Source of the DNA: Natronomonas salinimetallica | Lineage (GTDB): Archaea; Halobacteriota; Halobacteria; Halobacteriales; Haloarculaceae | Length of the DNA stretch: 64,000 nucleotides | Assembly: GCF_013839515.1 (NCBI RefSeq) | Contig: NZ_JACDNQ010000003.1 | Coordinates: 155,947 to 219,946, forward strand | Direction of reading: 5' to 3' | In this document: piece after piece, positions 52,031 to 61,226 of the stretch | Position numbering within the stretch: the first letter of the stretch is position 1 | How the letters are laid out: each line of letters opens with the position of its first letter | Program-made: the position numbers and the translations under genes | The notes under the pieces: generated by a model | Told to the model about the DNA's origin: nothing | Database searches by the model: none | Seen by the model: only the letters and a program-made list of their open reading frames with translations

Positions 52031-52104
52031 ATCCCGTATACGTGCTACGACGGTGAGTATCTGTCCGTCTCGGTCGGACGCATACGAGACGAGCGTAATC
52101 AGTA

Positions 52105-53163
52105 TCAGGGACGAACGGCCTTCCGGATCCGTTCGGCGAGCACCTCGTATTGCTCGCGACCGACGTCCTTTTCGACGTAGTCGGTGGCGTCGTCCAAAAT
52201 CGCCTGTTTGGCCACCTCTTCGCTTCCCTGACCGGTATACAGAATAAACGGCAGTTCCGGATACCGCTTTCGAACCCCGTTGAGGAACTCGATACCGTCC
52301 ATGCCCGGCATCCTGTAGTCGCTGACGATACAGTCGATCCCGGCGGCCTTCGACTCGCGTTTGAGGACATCGAGTCCGTCCGCCGCGGTAGCGGCCGTGG
52401 TCATCGAGAACGTCTCGGATTGCTCCCGTAAGAATACCTCCGCCATCTCTCTGTCGTGCGGATCGTCGTCGACCAACAGGAGTTCGACCGTCTCTCTGCG
52501 CCTGGGTGCGGCCCCGATCGCATCCACCGACAGAAGATCGGCCCGCAGGTAGCGTCCGAACAGATTGAGGATCCGAAACGACGGTACGGTTGCGACCGTC
52601 TTGAGAACCCGACCGCCGGTATCGGCGTAGATGATTACTGCCGGTTCGTTGTCGCCGCCATCGGCCGCGGTAGAAGGCGTTTTGAACTTGATCACGTCGT
52701 CGCGGCGAATGACGATCGGGTCCGCCGTGCCGTCGGGCCGAAACCGGATCCGCGATGCACTGACGGCTAATGTTCCGTCGTACGGGCCTCTTTCACCCAT
52801 CCCGGAGTGGTCTCGACACTGCACGGCGAGGGCAGTGCCGTTTAGCAGTTGCGCGTAGAGTACCTGCTGGAACCTGACCATCGTCTCCACGCTGGCACTG
52901 ATCGAGACCGTCGATCGCCGGCCGTCCGCCCGGAACGCGAGCGTAACCGTTTCGGTCGCTCCGGCCTCCCGGAGCCGCGAAACCCCCTGGACAACGTCGA
53001 AGACGTCCGATAACTCGATGACTCGCTTTCGCTCATCGACTTCGATACCCAACTTCCGCTCGCTCACGACGACCCGCGTCCGATCCGATACCTCCTCGGA
53101 TTCGCCGTCCACCTCGACGTCGGCCCGGAAATCCGCTACGATAGTTCCCGACAACGTATGCAC
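52105..53163 (-). CDS. CheF-like domain fused to a receiver domain
   Basis: A 352-aa protein. Residues 1-220 match the archaeal CheF fold (GTIVADFRADVEV, RVVVSERKLGIEVDERKRVIELSD-like strand order, LYAQLLNGTALAVQCR, RILNLFGRYLRADLL). CheF connects CheY to the archaellum motor. Residues about 230-352 are a receiver with all key residues: acidic pair LLLVDDDPHD, acceptor Asp in IVSDYRMPGMDG (about 283), Thr in ILYTGQG and Lys in YVEKDV. The start is a GTG at 53163. It is divergent from a histidine kinase across a 175-bp region with a 28-bp array, suggesting a kinase-to-motor pair. No other che or arl genes are near. Confidence 0.85.
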   Translation of the reverse strand: MHTLSGTIVADFRADVEVDGESEEVSDRTRVVVSERKLGIEVDERKRVIELSDVFDVVQGVSRLREAGATETVTLAFRADGRRSTVSISASVETMVRFQQVLYAQLLNGTALAVQCRDHSGMGERGPYDGTLAVSASRIRFRPDGTADPIVIRRDDVIKFKTPSTAADGGDNEPAVIIYADTGGRVLKTVATVPSFRILNLFGRYLRADLLSVDAIGAAPRRRETVELLLVDDDPHDREMAEVFLREQSETFSMTTAATAADGLDVLKRESKAAGIDCIVSDYRMPGMDGIEFLNGVRKRYPELPFILYTGQGSEEVAKQAILDDATDYVEKDVGREQYEVLAERIRKAVRP

Positions 53164-53192
53164 GCTTCAGGTGCCTCGATTATGATTGTTTC

Positions 53193-53275
53193 TACGGTTT
53201 CACCGGTTGATTCTACCGGATACGGTTTCACCGGTTGATTCTACCGGATACGGTTTCACCGGTTGATTCTACCGA
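53193..53275. repeat. 28-bp tandem repeat, 3 copies, in the CheF/kinase intergenic region
   Basis: Units start at 53193, 53221 and 53249 with TACGGTTTCACCGGTTGATT. The unit contains the inverted arms ACCGGT / ACCGGA around TGATTCT. The array lies 30-112 bp upstream of the CheF fusion and 67-149 bp upstream of the kinase, so it could hold operator sites for both. Confidence 0.95.
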
Positions 53276-53341
53276 GGTGCCACCGACGAACGGGAGGCCG
53301 AACCGAAGCGTACTCCACATGATAGCACGTACCGGTGGGTG

Positions 53342-54445
53342 ATGGGATCGACACGCCGCGTCCTACTCGTCGGGATCGAGCCGGACGACCGCGCCGCGAT
53401 AACGGAACGGCTCTCACAGTTAGAGACGACCGTCTCGGTGCTCTCGGCTGCCGACGCTGAAGCGGCACTCTCGTCGCTCGAAGCCCCGCCGGAGCCGATC
53501 GATTGTCTCGTTAGCGCCCACCGCCTCGCCGGGATGGACGGAATCGCGTTCTCCCGGGAACGAACACGCCGGCTCGCGTCGCCAACCGTCCCGTTCGTGT
53601 TGTTCGTTACCGACGGCTCGGAAGCACTCGCGGCATCGGCACTCGAAGCCGGCGTCTCCGGGTACGTTCGGCGGGAGGGGCCTCATGCGACCGACCGACT
53701 GGTCGAGCGTATCCGACCTGAAATCGAGCCCCAGCGTCCCGAAAAAACCGCTCCCGGAGCCGTCTTCGATAACTGCCGGCGGGAGCTGCGGTGGGAACGA
53801 GAACGCATCGAGGACGTCAGGCACGCGCTCTCTCATGACCTTCGGAGTCCGTTGAACGTCGCAACCGGATACCTCCAGTACGTCTCGGGCGATTTCGATA
53901 CCTCCGGGGGACCCGACGAGGAAGCCGTCGGGAAGGTCTCGAGCGCCCTCGGCCGCATCGACTCGTTCCTCGACGACGTCAATGCACTGATACAGCAGGG
54001 CCATCCGGTCGATTCAGCCGACACCGTCGAGCTCGCGGCCGTAGCTCGTTCCGGATGGACGGATATCGACACCGGTTCGGCCCACCTTCGGGTTCTCGAC
54101 GATACCCGTCCCGCCCTGGGGTCCGCCGTTGCCGACCGCGAGCGACTCCTGGGGCTGTTTCGGGAGCTGTACCGAAACGCGATCGAACACGGCGACTCGG
54201 GCGTGACCGTCGAGGTCGGAGGACTTCCCGACGGGTTCTACGTCGAGGACGACGGTCCCGGCATCGAAAAAAACAAACTGGAAGACGTATTCCGCATCGG
54301 CGTGTCAGACCACAGGGATCGAACCGGGTTCGGACTGGCTCGGGTTCGACACGTCGCCGCCGCCCACTACTGGGACGTCTCTATCGGTGAGTCTCCCCTC
54401 GAAGGCACTCGCATCGAAATCACCGGGACCGAATCCGTCGAGTGA
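53342..54445 (+). CDS. Histidine kinase with receiver-like domain lacking the acceptor Asp
   Basis: A 367-aa soluble kinase. Residues 5-125 have a receiver-like fold in which the acceptor is Ala (LVSAHRLAGMDG) and the late Lys is Arg (GYVRREG). The kinase core has an H-box (ALSHDLRSPLNVATGYLQ), N-box (FRELYRNAIEHGDS), DDGPGIE and TGFGLARV. It could phosphorylate the intact receiver of the divergent CheF fusion. ATG 53342 follows an in-frame GTG at 53339. Confidence 0.9.
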   Translation: MGSTRRVLLVGIEPDDRAAITERLSQLETTVSVLSAADAEAALSSLEAPPEPIDCLVSAHRLAGMDGIAFSRERTRRLASPTVPFVLFVTDGSEALAASALEAGVSGYVRREGPHATDRLVERIRPEIEPQRPEKTAPGAVFDNCRRELRWERERIEDVRHALSHDLRSPLNVATGYLQYVSGDFDTSGGPDEEAVGKVSSALGRIDSFLDDVNALIQQGHPVDSADTVELAAVARSGWTDIDTGSAHLRVLDDTRPALGSAVADRERLLGLFRELYRNAIEHGDSGVTVEVGGLPDGFYVEDDGPGIEKNKLEDVFRIGVSDHRDRTGFGLARVRHVAAAHYWDVSIGESPLEGTRIEITGTESVE

Positions 54446-54466
54446 CCGTTCCGACGGCCAACGGCG

Positions 54467-55684
54467 TCAGTAGAACGCGATCGGGGTCCCCGGCGACTCG
54501 TCGTTTTCTATCTTTTCGAGGGCGGCCTGGAAGTCCTCGCGGGCGACCTCGGTTCGGCCCTCCCGGATCGCGAACATCCCCGCCTCGGTTGCGAGGCTCT
54601 CGAGTTCGGCCCCCGAAAAGCCCTCGGTGTCCTCGGCGATCCGCCCGAGGTCGACGTTCGGATCGAGTTGCATCCGATCGGTGTGGATCGAGAGGATCTG
54701 CTTTCGCCCGTCGACGTCGGGTTCGGGCACCTCGATGAGCCGGTCGAAGCGGCCGGGGCGGAGGATGGCGCGATCGAGCATATCGAAGCGGTTCGTCGCC
54801 GCGATGATCGAGATGTCGCCCCGCTGGTCGAAGCCGTCCATCTCCGAGAGCAACTGCATCATGGTCCGCTGGACCTCCGCGTCCCCGGAGGTCTTCGACT
54901 CGGTTCGCTTCGAGGCGATCGCGTCGATCTCGTCGATGAAGATGATGGCGGGTTCGCGCTCGGCCGCGAGCTCGAAGAGGTCACGGACGAGCCGTGCGCC
55001 CTCGCCGATGAACTTCTGGACGAGTTCCGATCCGGCCATCTTGATGAAGGTGGCGTCCGTCCGGTTCGCAACGGCTTTGGCCATCATCGTCTTGCCGGTG
55101 CCGGGCGGGCCGTGCAACAGCACGCCGGTCGGCGGTTCGATGCCCACCGCCTCGAACTGTTCGGGGTTCATGAGCGGGTCCTCGACTGCCTCCCTGACCT
55201 CGTTGATCTGGGTTTCGAGCCCGCCGATGTCCTCGTAGGCGACGTCCGGCTTCTCCGAGATCTCCATCGCTTGCGCGCGGGCATCGGTCTCGGCGTCGAG
55301 GACCGTCTGGATCGCGAACGAGTCGTTTATTGCGACCCGGTCGCCGGCTTCGAGTTGATCGTACAGGTGCGGTGAGACGTCGGTGAGCACTTCCTGATTG
55401 TTGCCGTGCTGTTTGAGGAGCACTTGCTCGTCCGTGAGCTCCTCGACGGTCGCGAGATACAGCGACGACGTCTTCAGCGCCTCGTTTTCCTCCTGTAGGT
55501 CCGTGACCTCCTCGCGGAGGTTCGATTGGCGGTCTCTGGCCAGTTCGAGTTGATCGGACAGCTCGTCGTGAACCCGCGAGACGTCGACGTAGTGCTCCCT
55601 GAGGGCTGCCAGCCGCTCGTCGACCGGCATATCCGGATCGAGGTTGAGCGTCGGCCGGTCAGGGAGCGAGGGGCTGTGCGACAT
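54467..55684 (-). CDS. pan: Proteasome-activating nucleotidase
   Basis: AAA+ unfoldase of the archaeal 20S proteasome, 405 aa. An N-terminal coiled coil (about 35-80) and OB domain precede the ATPase with GPPGTGKTMMAKAVA (about 188), FIDEIDAIASKR, the pore loop KFIGEGARL and arginine fingers in RAILRPGRFDR. The C-terminus reads TPIAFY: Tyr is the last residue, not the penultimate one expected for the HbYX gate-opening motif. It stands alone. Confidence 0.96.
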   Translation of the reverse strand: MSHSPSLPDRPTLNLDPDMPVDERLAALREHYVDVSRVHDELSDQLELARDRQSNLREEVTDLQEENEALKTSSLYLATVEELTDEQVLLKQHGNNQEVLTDVSPHLYDQLEAGDRVAINDSFAIQTVLDAETDARAQAMEISEKPDVAYEDIGGLETQINEVREAVEDPLMNPEQFEAVGIEPPTGVLLHGPPGTGKTMMAKAVANRTDATFIKMAGSELVQKFIGEGARLVRDLFELAAEREPAIIFIDEIDAIASKRTESKTSGDAEVQRTMMQLLSEMDGFDQRGDISIIAATNRFDMLDRAILRPGRFDRLIEVPEPDVDGRKQILSIHTDRMQLDPNVDLGRIAEDTEGFSGAELESLATEAGMFAIREGRTEVAREDFQAALEKIENDESPGTPIAFY

Positions 55685-55794
55685 TATTGTCCATAGCGGT
55701 CGGAGATTAAAAGGCCCTTTGGGTGGGGGAGACGCTTGCGGTATACGATACCATACCCGATCGGCGGTCCCGAGGGGCCGACGGGATCCGTCGG

Positions 55795-57585
55795 CTACCG
55801 AAGCGATGCGAACTCCGCGACCATCCCGTCGTAGGTATCGATCGCCGCCTCGACGGGTGCCGGCGACGACATATCGATGCCGGCGGTCTCGAGCAGTTCG
55901 AGGGGGTACCCCCGAGAGCCCGAGCGGAGGAACTCCCGATAGTCGGCGGCCGCCGGTTCGCCGTCCGTCGTGATACGGTCGACGATGGCGTTGGCCGCGC
56001 TGATTCCCGTCGCGTACTGGTAGACGTAGTACGCCCGATAGAAATGCGGGATCCGCATCCACTCGCGGGCGATCCGGTCGTCGACGACGGCCGGCTCGTA
56101 GTAGTCGTCCTTGAGCCCGCTGTAGACCTCGTCCAGCCGGTCCGGCGTCAGGGCCTCCCCCCGTGCGTCGAGTTCGTGTACGCGGTGTTCGAAGTCGGCG
56201 AACATCGTCTGTCGGAACAGCGTCGACCGGAAGCGTTCGAGGTACTCGTCGAGAACGTGCCGGCGGAACCGCTCGTCCTCGACGGTATCGAGCAGATGCC
56301 GGGTCAAAAGCGCCTCGTTGACCGTCGAGGCGACCTCGGCGACGAAGATCTCGTAGCCCGAGTAGACGTAGGGCTGCTCCTCGCTCGTGAGTTCGGAGTG
56401 CATCGAGTGGCCCAGCTCGTGGGCCAGGGTGTACATCGAGGCGATGTCGTCTTGATAGTTCAACAGGACGTAGGGCTGGCTGTCGTAGGTGCCGCCGCTG
56501 TATGCCCCCGACTGTTTGTTCGCCGTCTCGTATACGTCGACCCACCGCGAGTCGAGCCCCTCCGCCATCCGGTCGCGGTAGGCGTCCCCGAGCGGCTCGA
56601 CGGCCTCGATCACGTGCTCCGTGGCCCGGTCGTACCCGAGATCCGGGCTCTCGCCGTCGGCGATCGGAGCGTAAAGGTCCCACATCCGGAGTTCGTCGAC
56701 GCCGAGGGCCTCCCGTTTCAACTCGGCGTGGCGATGCAACACGTCGAGGTTGTCCTGGACGGTTTCGACGAGCATCTCGTAGACCTCGACGGGAACGTTG
56801 GGGCCGTCGAGGGCGGCTTCCCGCGCCGAGTCGTAGTTCCGCGCGGCCGCCAGCTTCCCGTCGGACTTGACGCTGTTTTTGTACGCGGTGCCGACGCTGT
56901 TGCGGTAGTCGGCCCACTCGTCGTAGAACGCCTCGTAGGTCCGCTTTCGAAACGCCCGATCGGGGTGCTTCTGGAGCTTCGTGAAGTTCGACAGCGTGAT
57001 GGCTCGCTCGTCGCCGTCGGGGGCGTCGACCGTCGGGAACGTCATGTCGGCGTTCGTCAGCATGTTGTAGACGTCCCCCGCCGCGCCGGTCACCTCGCTG
57101 AGGTCGGCGAGCAGCGCCTCGATCTCCGCCGACCGGGTGTGGGGCTTCATCCGCAGGGTGTCATCGATGTAGTGTTCGTAGGCCCCGAGCTCGGGGTTCT
57201 CCTCGACGAACGCCGACAGCGTCTCCTCGTCCGTGGCCTGTAGCTCGGGTTCGATGAAGCTGGCGGCGCTCGAGGCGTCGGCGGCCAGCGACTGCGAGCG
57301 CGCGGTGAGCGCCTGATACCGCTGGTTCGTCGTATCCTCGTCGCGTCGCATCCGCGCGTAGGCGGCGACGTTCGAGACCTCCCGCATGATCGACTCCCGG
57401 AGCGTTAAGACCTCCGCGAGCGTCGCCGCGCTCTCCGTGACCCGGCCCTCGTAGGCCGAGAGCTCCTCGACCCGATCCTCGAGAGCCCCGTAAGCGGCCT
57501 CCCACTCCTCGTCGTCGGCGAACAGGTCCGTCAGATCCCAGGTGTACTCCTCGGCGATTTCGCTCCGCTCGGGCACCGAACTCAT
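55795..57585 (-). CDS. pepF: Oligoendopeptidase F
   Basis: M3-family zinc metallopeptidase, 596 aa, cytoplasmic. The zinc motif is HELGHSMHSEL (about 391-395) with the downstream Glu in FVAEVASTVNEALLTRHLL. The N-terminal helical regulatory part (EYTWDLTDLFADDEEWEAAY) and YTYRKRA-like FRKRTYEAFYDEWADYRN segment are typical. It cuts peptides of about 7-17 residues left by proteolysis; placement beside pan is consistent with peptide turnover. Confidence 0.96.
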   Translation of the reverse strand: MSSVPERSEIAEEYTWDLTDLFADDEEWEAAYGALEDRVEELSAYEGRVTESAATLAEVLTLRESIMREVSNVAAYARMRRDEDTTNQRYQALTARSQSLAADASSAASFIEPELQATDEETLSAFVEENPELGAYEHYIDDTLRMKPHTRSAEIEALLADLSEVTGAAGDVYNMLTNADMTFPTVDAPDGDERAITLSNFTKLQKHPDRAFRKRTYEAFYDEWADYRNSVGTAYKNSVKSDGKLAAARNYDSAREAALDGPNVPVEVYEMLVETVQDNLDVLHRHAELKREALGVDELRMWDLYAPIADGESPDLGYDRATEHVIEAVEPLGDAYRDRMAEGLDSRWVDVYETANKQSGAYSGGTYDSQPYVLLNYQDDIASMYTLAHELGHSMHSELTSEEQPYVYSGYEIFVAEVASTVNEALLTRHLLDTVEDERFRRHVLDEYLERFRSTLFRQTMFADFEHRVHELDARGEALTPDRLDEVYSGLKDDYYEPAVVDDRIAREWMRIPHFYRAYYVYQYATGISAANAIVDRITTDGEPAAADYREFLRSGSRGYPLELLETAGIDMSSPAPVEAAIDTYDGMVAEFASLR

Positions 57586-57642
57586 GCCGAAGGCTACGGA
57601 CGGGGCCGTCCTAAACCCGTCGTCCCCGGCGGGCCGGCTCCC

Positions 57643-58446
57643 CTACGGCTTCCCGCCGGGAACCAGCGATCCGGCGACCCGGGCGGCAGCGAGCCGATCC
57701 CGACGCCGGGCACCGAAGACATCGCGGGCGCTCGAGAGCGCCTCCTCGTCGACGTCGAACCCCACGCCGGGGTAGGAGACGTCGAACAACACGAGCGGTT
57801 CCGGGGCGGCGGGGGCGATCCCCTCCGGTCCGGAGAGCGCTTCGGCACCGAGCGCCCGGGTAATAAACGAGGGCTCGCAGACCCCGTTTGCGACCGCTTC
57901 GACGACGGAGACGAGCCGGCGGACGAGCTGTCTCGCGAAGCCGCCAGCCCGACACTCGATCCTCAGAAACGGCCCCTCGCGCCGGAACGATACCGAGACC
58001 GTCCGCTCTGTCCCCTCGTCGTCGGGGGTGAAGTTGTGAAAATCGGCCTCGCCGGAAAGCCGCCGGCAGGCCTCACGCCCCCGCTCGTCGTCGGCCGTCG
58101 GCGCGTACAGGAAGTATCTGTATACCCGTTCGCCGGCGTCGTGGGTCGCGTGGAACCCGTCGCCCACGTCGGTGGCCGCCCACGCACGGATCGAGGCGGG
58201 CAACTCGCCGTTGAGCGCGCGCGGCGACAGCCACTCGGGGACGGTGAACGCGACCGTCTGTGCCCGCGCCGAGACGCCGGCGTCGGTCCGCCCCGCGGCG
58301 GCGTAGCCGATCGGCGAGCCGCGTTCGAACCCGACCCCGAGTGCCCCGAGCGCCCCGAACAATACGTCCTCGACCGTCTCGCCGTGTGGCTGGCGCTGGA
58401 AGCCGCGGTAGTCCGATCCGTCGTAGGCCAGCCGGAAGGCGCGCAT
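57643..58446 (-). CDS. truA: tRNA pseudouridine(38-40) synthase
   Basis: A 267-aa TruA enzyme that isomerises U38-U40 in the anticodon arm. LAYDGSDYRGFQRQPHGETV, the catalytic Asp in AAGRTDAGVSARAQTVAF, HNFTPDDEGTERTVS and GGFARQLVRRLVSVVEAVA are in order. A TATA-like stretch (TTTATGTG) lies about 25 bp upstream on this strand. Confidence 0.96.
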   Translation of the reverse strand: MRAFRLAYDGSDYRGFQRQPHGETVEDVLFGALGALGVGFERGSPIGYAAAGRTDAGVSARAQTVAFTVPEWLSPRALNGELPASIRAWAATDVGDGFHATHDAGERVYRYFLYAPTADDERGREACRRLSGEADFHNFTPDDEGTERTVSVSFRREGPFLRIECRAGGFARQLVRRLVSVVEAVANGVCEPSFITRALGAEALSGPEGIAPAAPEPLVLFDVSYPGVGFDVDEEALSSARDVFGARRRDRLAAARVAGSLVPGGKP

Positions 58447-58627
58447 ACGGACGACGTATCCGCGTCGAACACATAAACCACCGGCACGCCCCCTGTCGGG
58501 GGTCGGAACGCAGGACGCGACCGGCGGTTCGGACGAACGGACGGGCGATGGCCCGCGCGCGGCGGCGATACGACCCGACGAACCAGGGAGCGGCAGCTAC
58601 AAACACGACGCCGTTCCAAGGACAACC

Positions 58628-58891
58628 ATGTCCGACACCGAACGCCTGTGGCTCGTCAAGCGCGAATACGACGACGAGTCGCTCGTCGAACTCGTCTACG
58701 CCACGCCGGACGGCGCTCACTGCGTGGTGAAACACTTCAGCGCACAACTGCTCCGCTCGAAGGAGATCACCGCCGCGATCGACGTCGACGCCGATCGGGT
58801 CGACCCCGTCGGCGACGAGACGACCCGCGAACACTACGCCTCGGAGGTCGAGCGGGTCCGAGAGCAAAACGACCCGGACGAGATAATATAA
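58628..58891 (+). CDS. Small haloarchaeal protein of unknown function
   Basis: An 87-aa acidic protein ([39 protein letters not shown]) with mixed beta and helix, no cysteines beyond one and no membrane segment. I recognise no named family. Codon bias is normal. The 181-bp gap before it shows nothing. Confidence 0.7.
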   Translation: MSDTERLWLVKREYDDESLVELVYATPDGAHCVVKHFSAQLLRSKEITAAIDVDADRVDPVGDETTREHYASEVERVREQNDPDEII

Positions 58892-59052
58892 TCCGCCGCG
58901 GACCCGACGGCCCGTCCGTGACGGTTCGACCCCGTGTGCAGTCGGCTGTTCTTTCGTGGTACGCGTCGGTCTCTGCGGGTATCCGTCCCTCGAAGCGGAT
59001 ACCGCCGACAGTATCAAGGCCTATATTCCGCCGGCCGAAACCAGGAGACGAT

Positions 59053-59961
59053 ATGGCCGCCATCGAACTCGACGGTGTCGAGAAATCCTTCGGGGACGTC
59101 CGGGCGCTCCGCGGCGTCGACCTCGAAGTCGAGGACGGCGAGATCTTCGGCTTTCTCGGCCCCAACGGCGCGGGAAAGTCGACGACGATCAACGTCCTGT
59201 TGGACTTCATCCGCCCCGACGCGGGGTCTGTTCGGGTGCTGGGCCGGGACGCCCGCGACGACAGCGTCGCGGTCAGAGAACGCACCGGCGTCCTTCCGGA
59301 GGGGTTCGACGTCTACGACCGGCTGACGGCGCGCGAGCACGTCCAGTTCGCAATCGACTCGAAGGGGGCCGACGACGACCCGTATCCCCTCCTCGAACAG
59401 GTGGGCCTCGAGGACGCCGCGGGACGGAAGGCCGGCGGCTTCTCGACCGGGATGCGCCAGCGACTCGCCCTGGCGATGGCGCTCGTCGGCGACCCCGAAC
59501 TGCTCGTACTCGATGAGCCCTCCTCGGGGCTGGATCCGAACGGCGCGCGCGAGCTCCGGGAGATCGTCGAGAGCGAGGCCGCAGACGGGACGACGGTGTT
59601 CTTCTCGAGTCACATCCTCGGGCAGGTCGAGGCCGTCTGTGACCGCGTCGGGATCATCCGCGGGGGCGAACTCGTCGCCGTCGACACCATCGAGGGGCTC
59701 CGCGAGAACGTCGGCGGCGGCTCGACGCTCGTCGTCGAGGTCGATTCGGTCCCCGAGGAGGCCACCCACCGTCTGAAGAGCCTCGACGGCGTCTCGGAGG
59801 CGACCGCCGACGGAACGACGCTTCGGATCACCTGCGAGGACGACGTGAAGATGGACGCCGTCTCCGAACTCGAGACGCTGGGCGCGGACGTCTCGGACTT
59901 CTCGACGGAGGAAGCGCCCCTAGAGGATCTCTTTGCCGCCTACACGGGGGTCGACGAATGA
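59053..59961 (+). CDS. ABC transporter ATP-binding protein
   Basis: A 302-aa ATPase. Walker [16 protein letters not shown] (about 38), Q-loop region, signature [19 protein letters not shown], Walker [14 protein letters not shown] and H-loop [14 protein letters not shown] are intact, followed by a 75-residue C-terminal domain of the NatA/CcmA type. The order with an ABC-2 permease that overlaps its stop indicates a two-subunit exporter of unknown substrate. The ATG at 59053 begins right after a TATA-like stretch near 59022. Confidence 0.95.
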   Translation: MAAIELDGVEKSFGDVRALRGVDLEVEDGEIFGFLGPNGAGKSTTINVLLDFIRPDAGSVRVLGRDARDDSVAVRERTGVLPEGFDVYDRLTAREHVQFAIDSKGADDDPYPLLEQVGLEDAAGRKAGGFSTGMRQRLALAMALVGDPELLVLDEPSSGLDPNGARELREIVESEAADGTTVFFSSHILGQVEAVCDRVGIIRGGELVAVDTIEGLRENVGGGSTLVVEVDSVPEEATHRLKSLDGVSEATADGTTLRITCEDDVKMDAVSELETLGADVSDFSTEEAPLEDLFAAYTGVDE

Positions 59962-60821
59962 GTTGGCAGGCCGTCGCCGAGAAGGACTTCCGCGATGCGA
60001 TCCGCTCGCGGCTGCTGATCGTGTTGACGCTGCTTTTCACGCTGTTTTCGGCCGGTGCGGCGTATCTCGTCACCGAGATCGACCCGCCACAGCAGGCCGC
60101 CCTCACGGGCGAGGTCACGACGGTGCTTTTGATCAGCGGCCTCGTCAGCGCGACCGCCGTCTTCATCCCGATCGTCTCCATCGCGGTCGCCTACCGCTCG
60201 CTGGCCGGCGAGCGCGACAGCGGGAGCCTGAAGCTCCTGCTTTCGCTGCCGAACAGCCGACTGGACGTCGTCCTCGGGAAGTTCGTCGGCCGGTCGGGCG
60301 TCGTCGCCGTCGCCCTGTTCGTCGGATTCGCCGTGGGTATCGTCGTCACGGCCTCGCTGGCGGACGCGTTCTCGCCGCTCGAGTACGTCGTCTTCGTCGG
60401 TATTTCGATGCTCTTCGCGTTCGTCTTCATCGCCATCACAGTCGGCGTCTCGGCGTTCACCTCCTCGACCTCACGGGCGGCCTACGGGGCGTTCGGACTG
60501 TTCGTCGTCTTTCAGTTCCTCTGGTCGAGTCTGGCTCAGGGGGTCGCCTACGCCGTCAACGGCTTCTCCTTCGAGGGAATCGAGGAGGGCGATGCGGTGT
60601 TCGAACTCTTTCAGCTCCTCACGATCCTCGATCCGACCGCCGCCTACCAGCAGGGGACGCTGTGGGTCGTCCGCAGCCTCGACGAGAGCGGCGAACTGGC
60701 CGCGAACAACTCGGAGTTGGCCTTCTACCTGCAGGATTGGTTCGGCTTCATCGTGATGGCGCTTTGGATCGTCATCCCCCTCGCCGTCGGCTACGCCCGG
60801 TTCGAGTCTTCCGACCTGTAG
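59958..60821 (+). CDS. ABC-2 type transporter permease
   Basis: A 287-aa membrane protein with six predicted helices (first [20 protein letters not shown], last about 262-280) and the family segment [20 protein letters not shown] after the second helix. It forms an exporter with the preceding ATPase; the ATGA overlap at 59958-59961 shows coupling. Confidence 0.92.
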   Translation: MSWQAVAEKDFRDAIRSRLLIVLTLLFTLFSAGAAYLVTEIDPPQQAALTGEVTTVLLISGLVSATAVFIPIVSIAVAYRSLAGERDSGSLKLLLSLPNSRLDVVLGKFVGRSGVVAVALFVGFAVGIVVTASLADAFSPLEYVVFVGISMLFAFVFIAITVGVSAFTSSTSRAAYGAFGLFVVFQFLWSSLAQGVAYAVNGFSFEGIEEGDAVFELFQLLTILDPTAAYQQGTLWVVRSLDESGELAANNSELAFYLQDWFGFIVMALWIVIPLAVGYARFESSDL

Positions 60822-61226
60822 CGGCGGCCGATCCACGAGCGCGGCCCGATCCCCCTCGATCACCCCACCCGAAACGGCCGTCCGTCGGGCGTCGAACGAC
60901 CGTCTGACAACAGTTTCACCACGCTTGTGTATGACGGTTACACTTTCACTCCGCATACACGGGTTTTATATTATCCCCGACCATGCTTTCGGTTGCACAC
61001 GCTCCTTCCCTTTTGGTGAGTATCGAACCCGAAGCGACTGCCACGCGCCGACACTGCCGGCCGGACGTCCCCAACGGCTTCCGTCCTCGACGGTATCGGT
61101 CCCAACGGCTCCCGTCCTCGACGGTATCTGTCCCAACGGCTCCCGTCCTCGACGGCCCCTGTTCCCGGACCGTGTCCCGTCTCGTTTCCCCGGAAGGCAT
61201 ACCACACACGCCCGGATAACTCGGGT
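60822..61226. other. 405-bp intergenic region upstream of ilvA
   Basis: It contains an inverted repeat GTGTATG / CATACAC (60927-60933, 60954-60960), a TATA-like TTTATATTA (60965-60973) and a 31-bp array (61070-61155). The TATA lies 260 bp before ilvA, so ilvA would have an unusually long leader, or the box drives another RNA. Plus-strand reading frames here are repeat-derived and I do not support them as genes. Confidence 0.5.
61070..61155. repeat. 31-bp tandem repeat, 2.8 copies, upstream of ilvA
   Basis: Units at 61070-61100 and 61101-61131 start CCCAACGGCT and continue CCCGTCCTCGACGGTATC; a partial third (61132-61155) ends 71 bp before ilvA. Confidence 0.93.

Noticed and set aside
60983-61219. 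78-codon plus-strand frame after the TATA-like box upstream of ilvA
   Set aside because: The start is too close to the TATA box to be transcribed from it, and most of the peptide comes from the 31-bp array.
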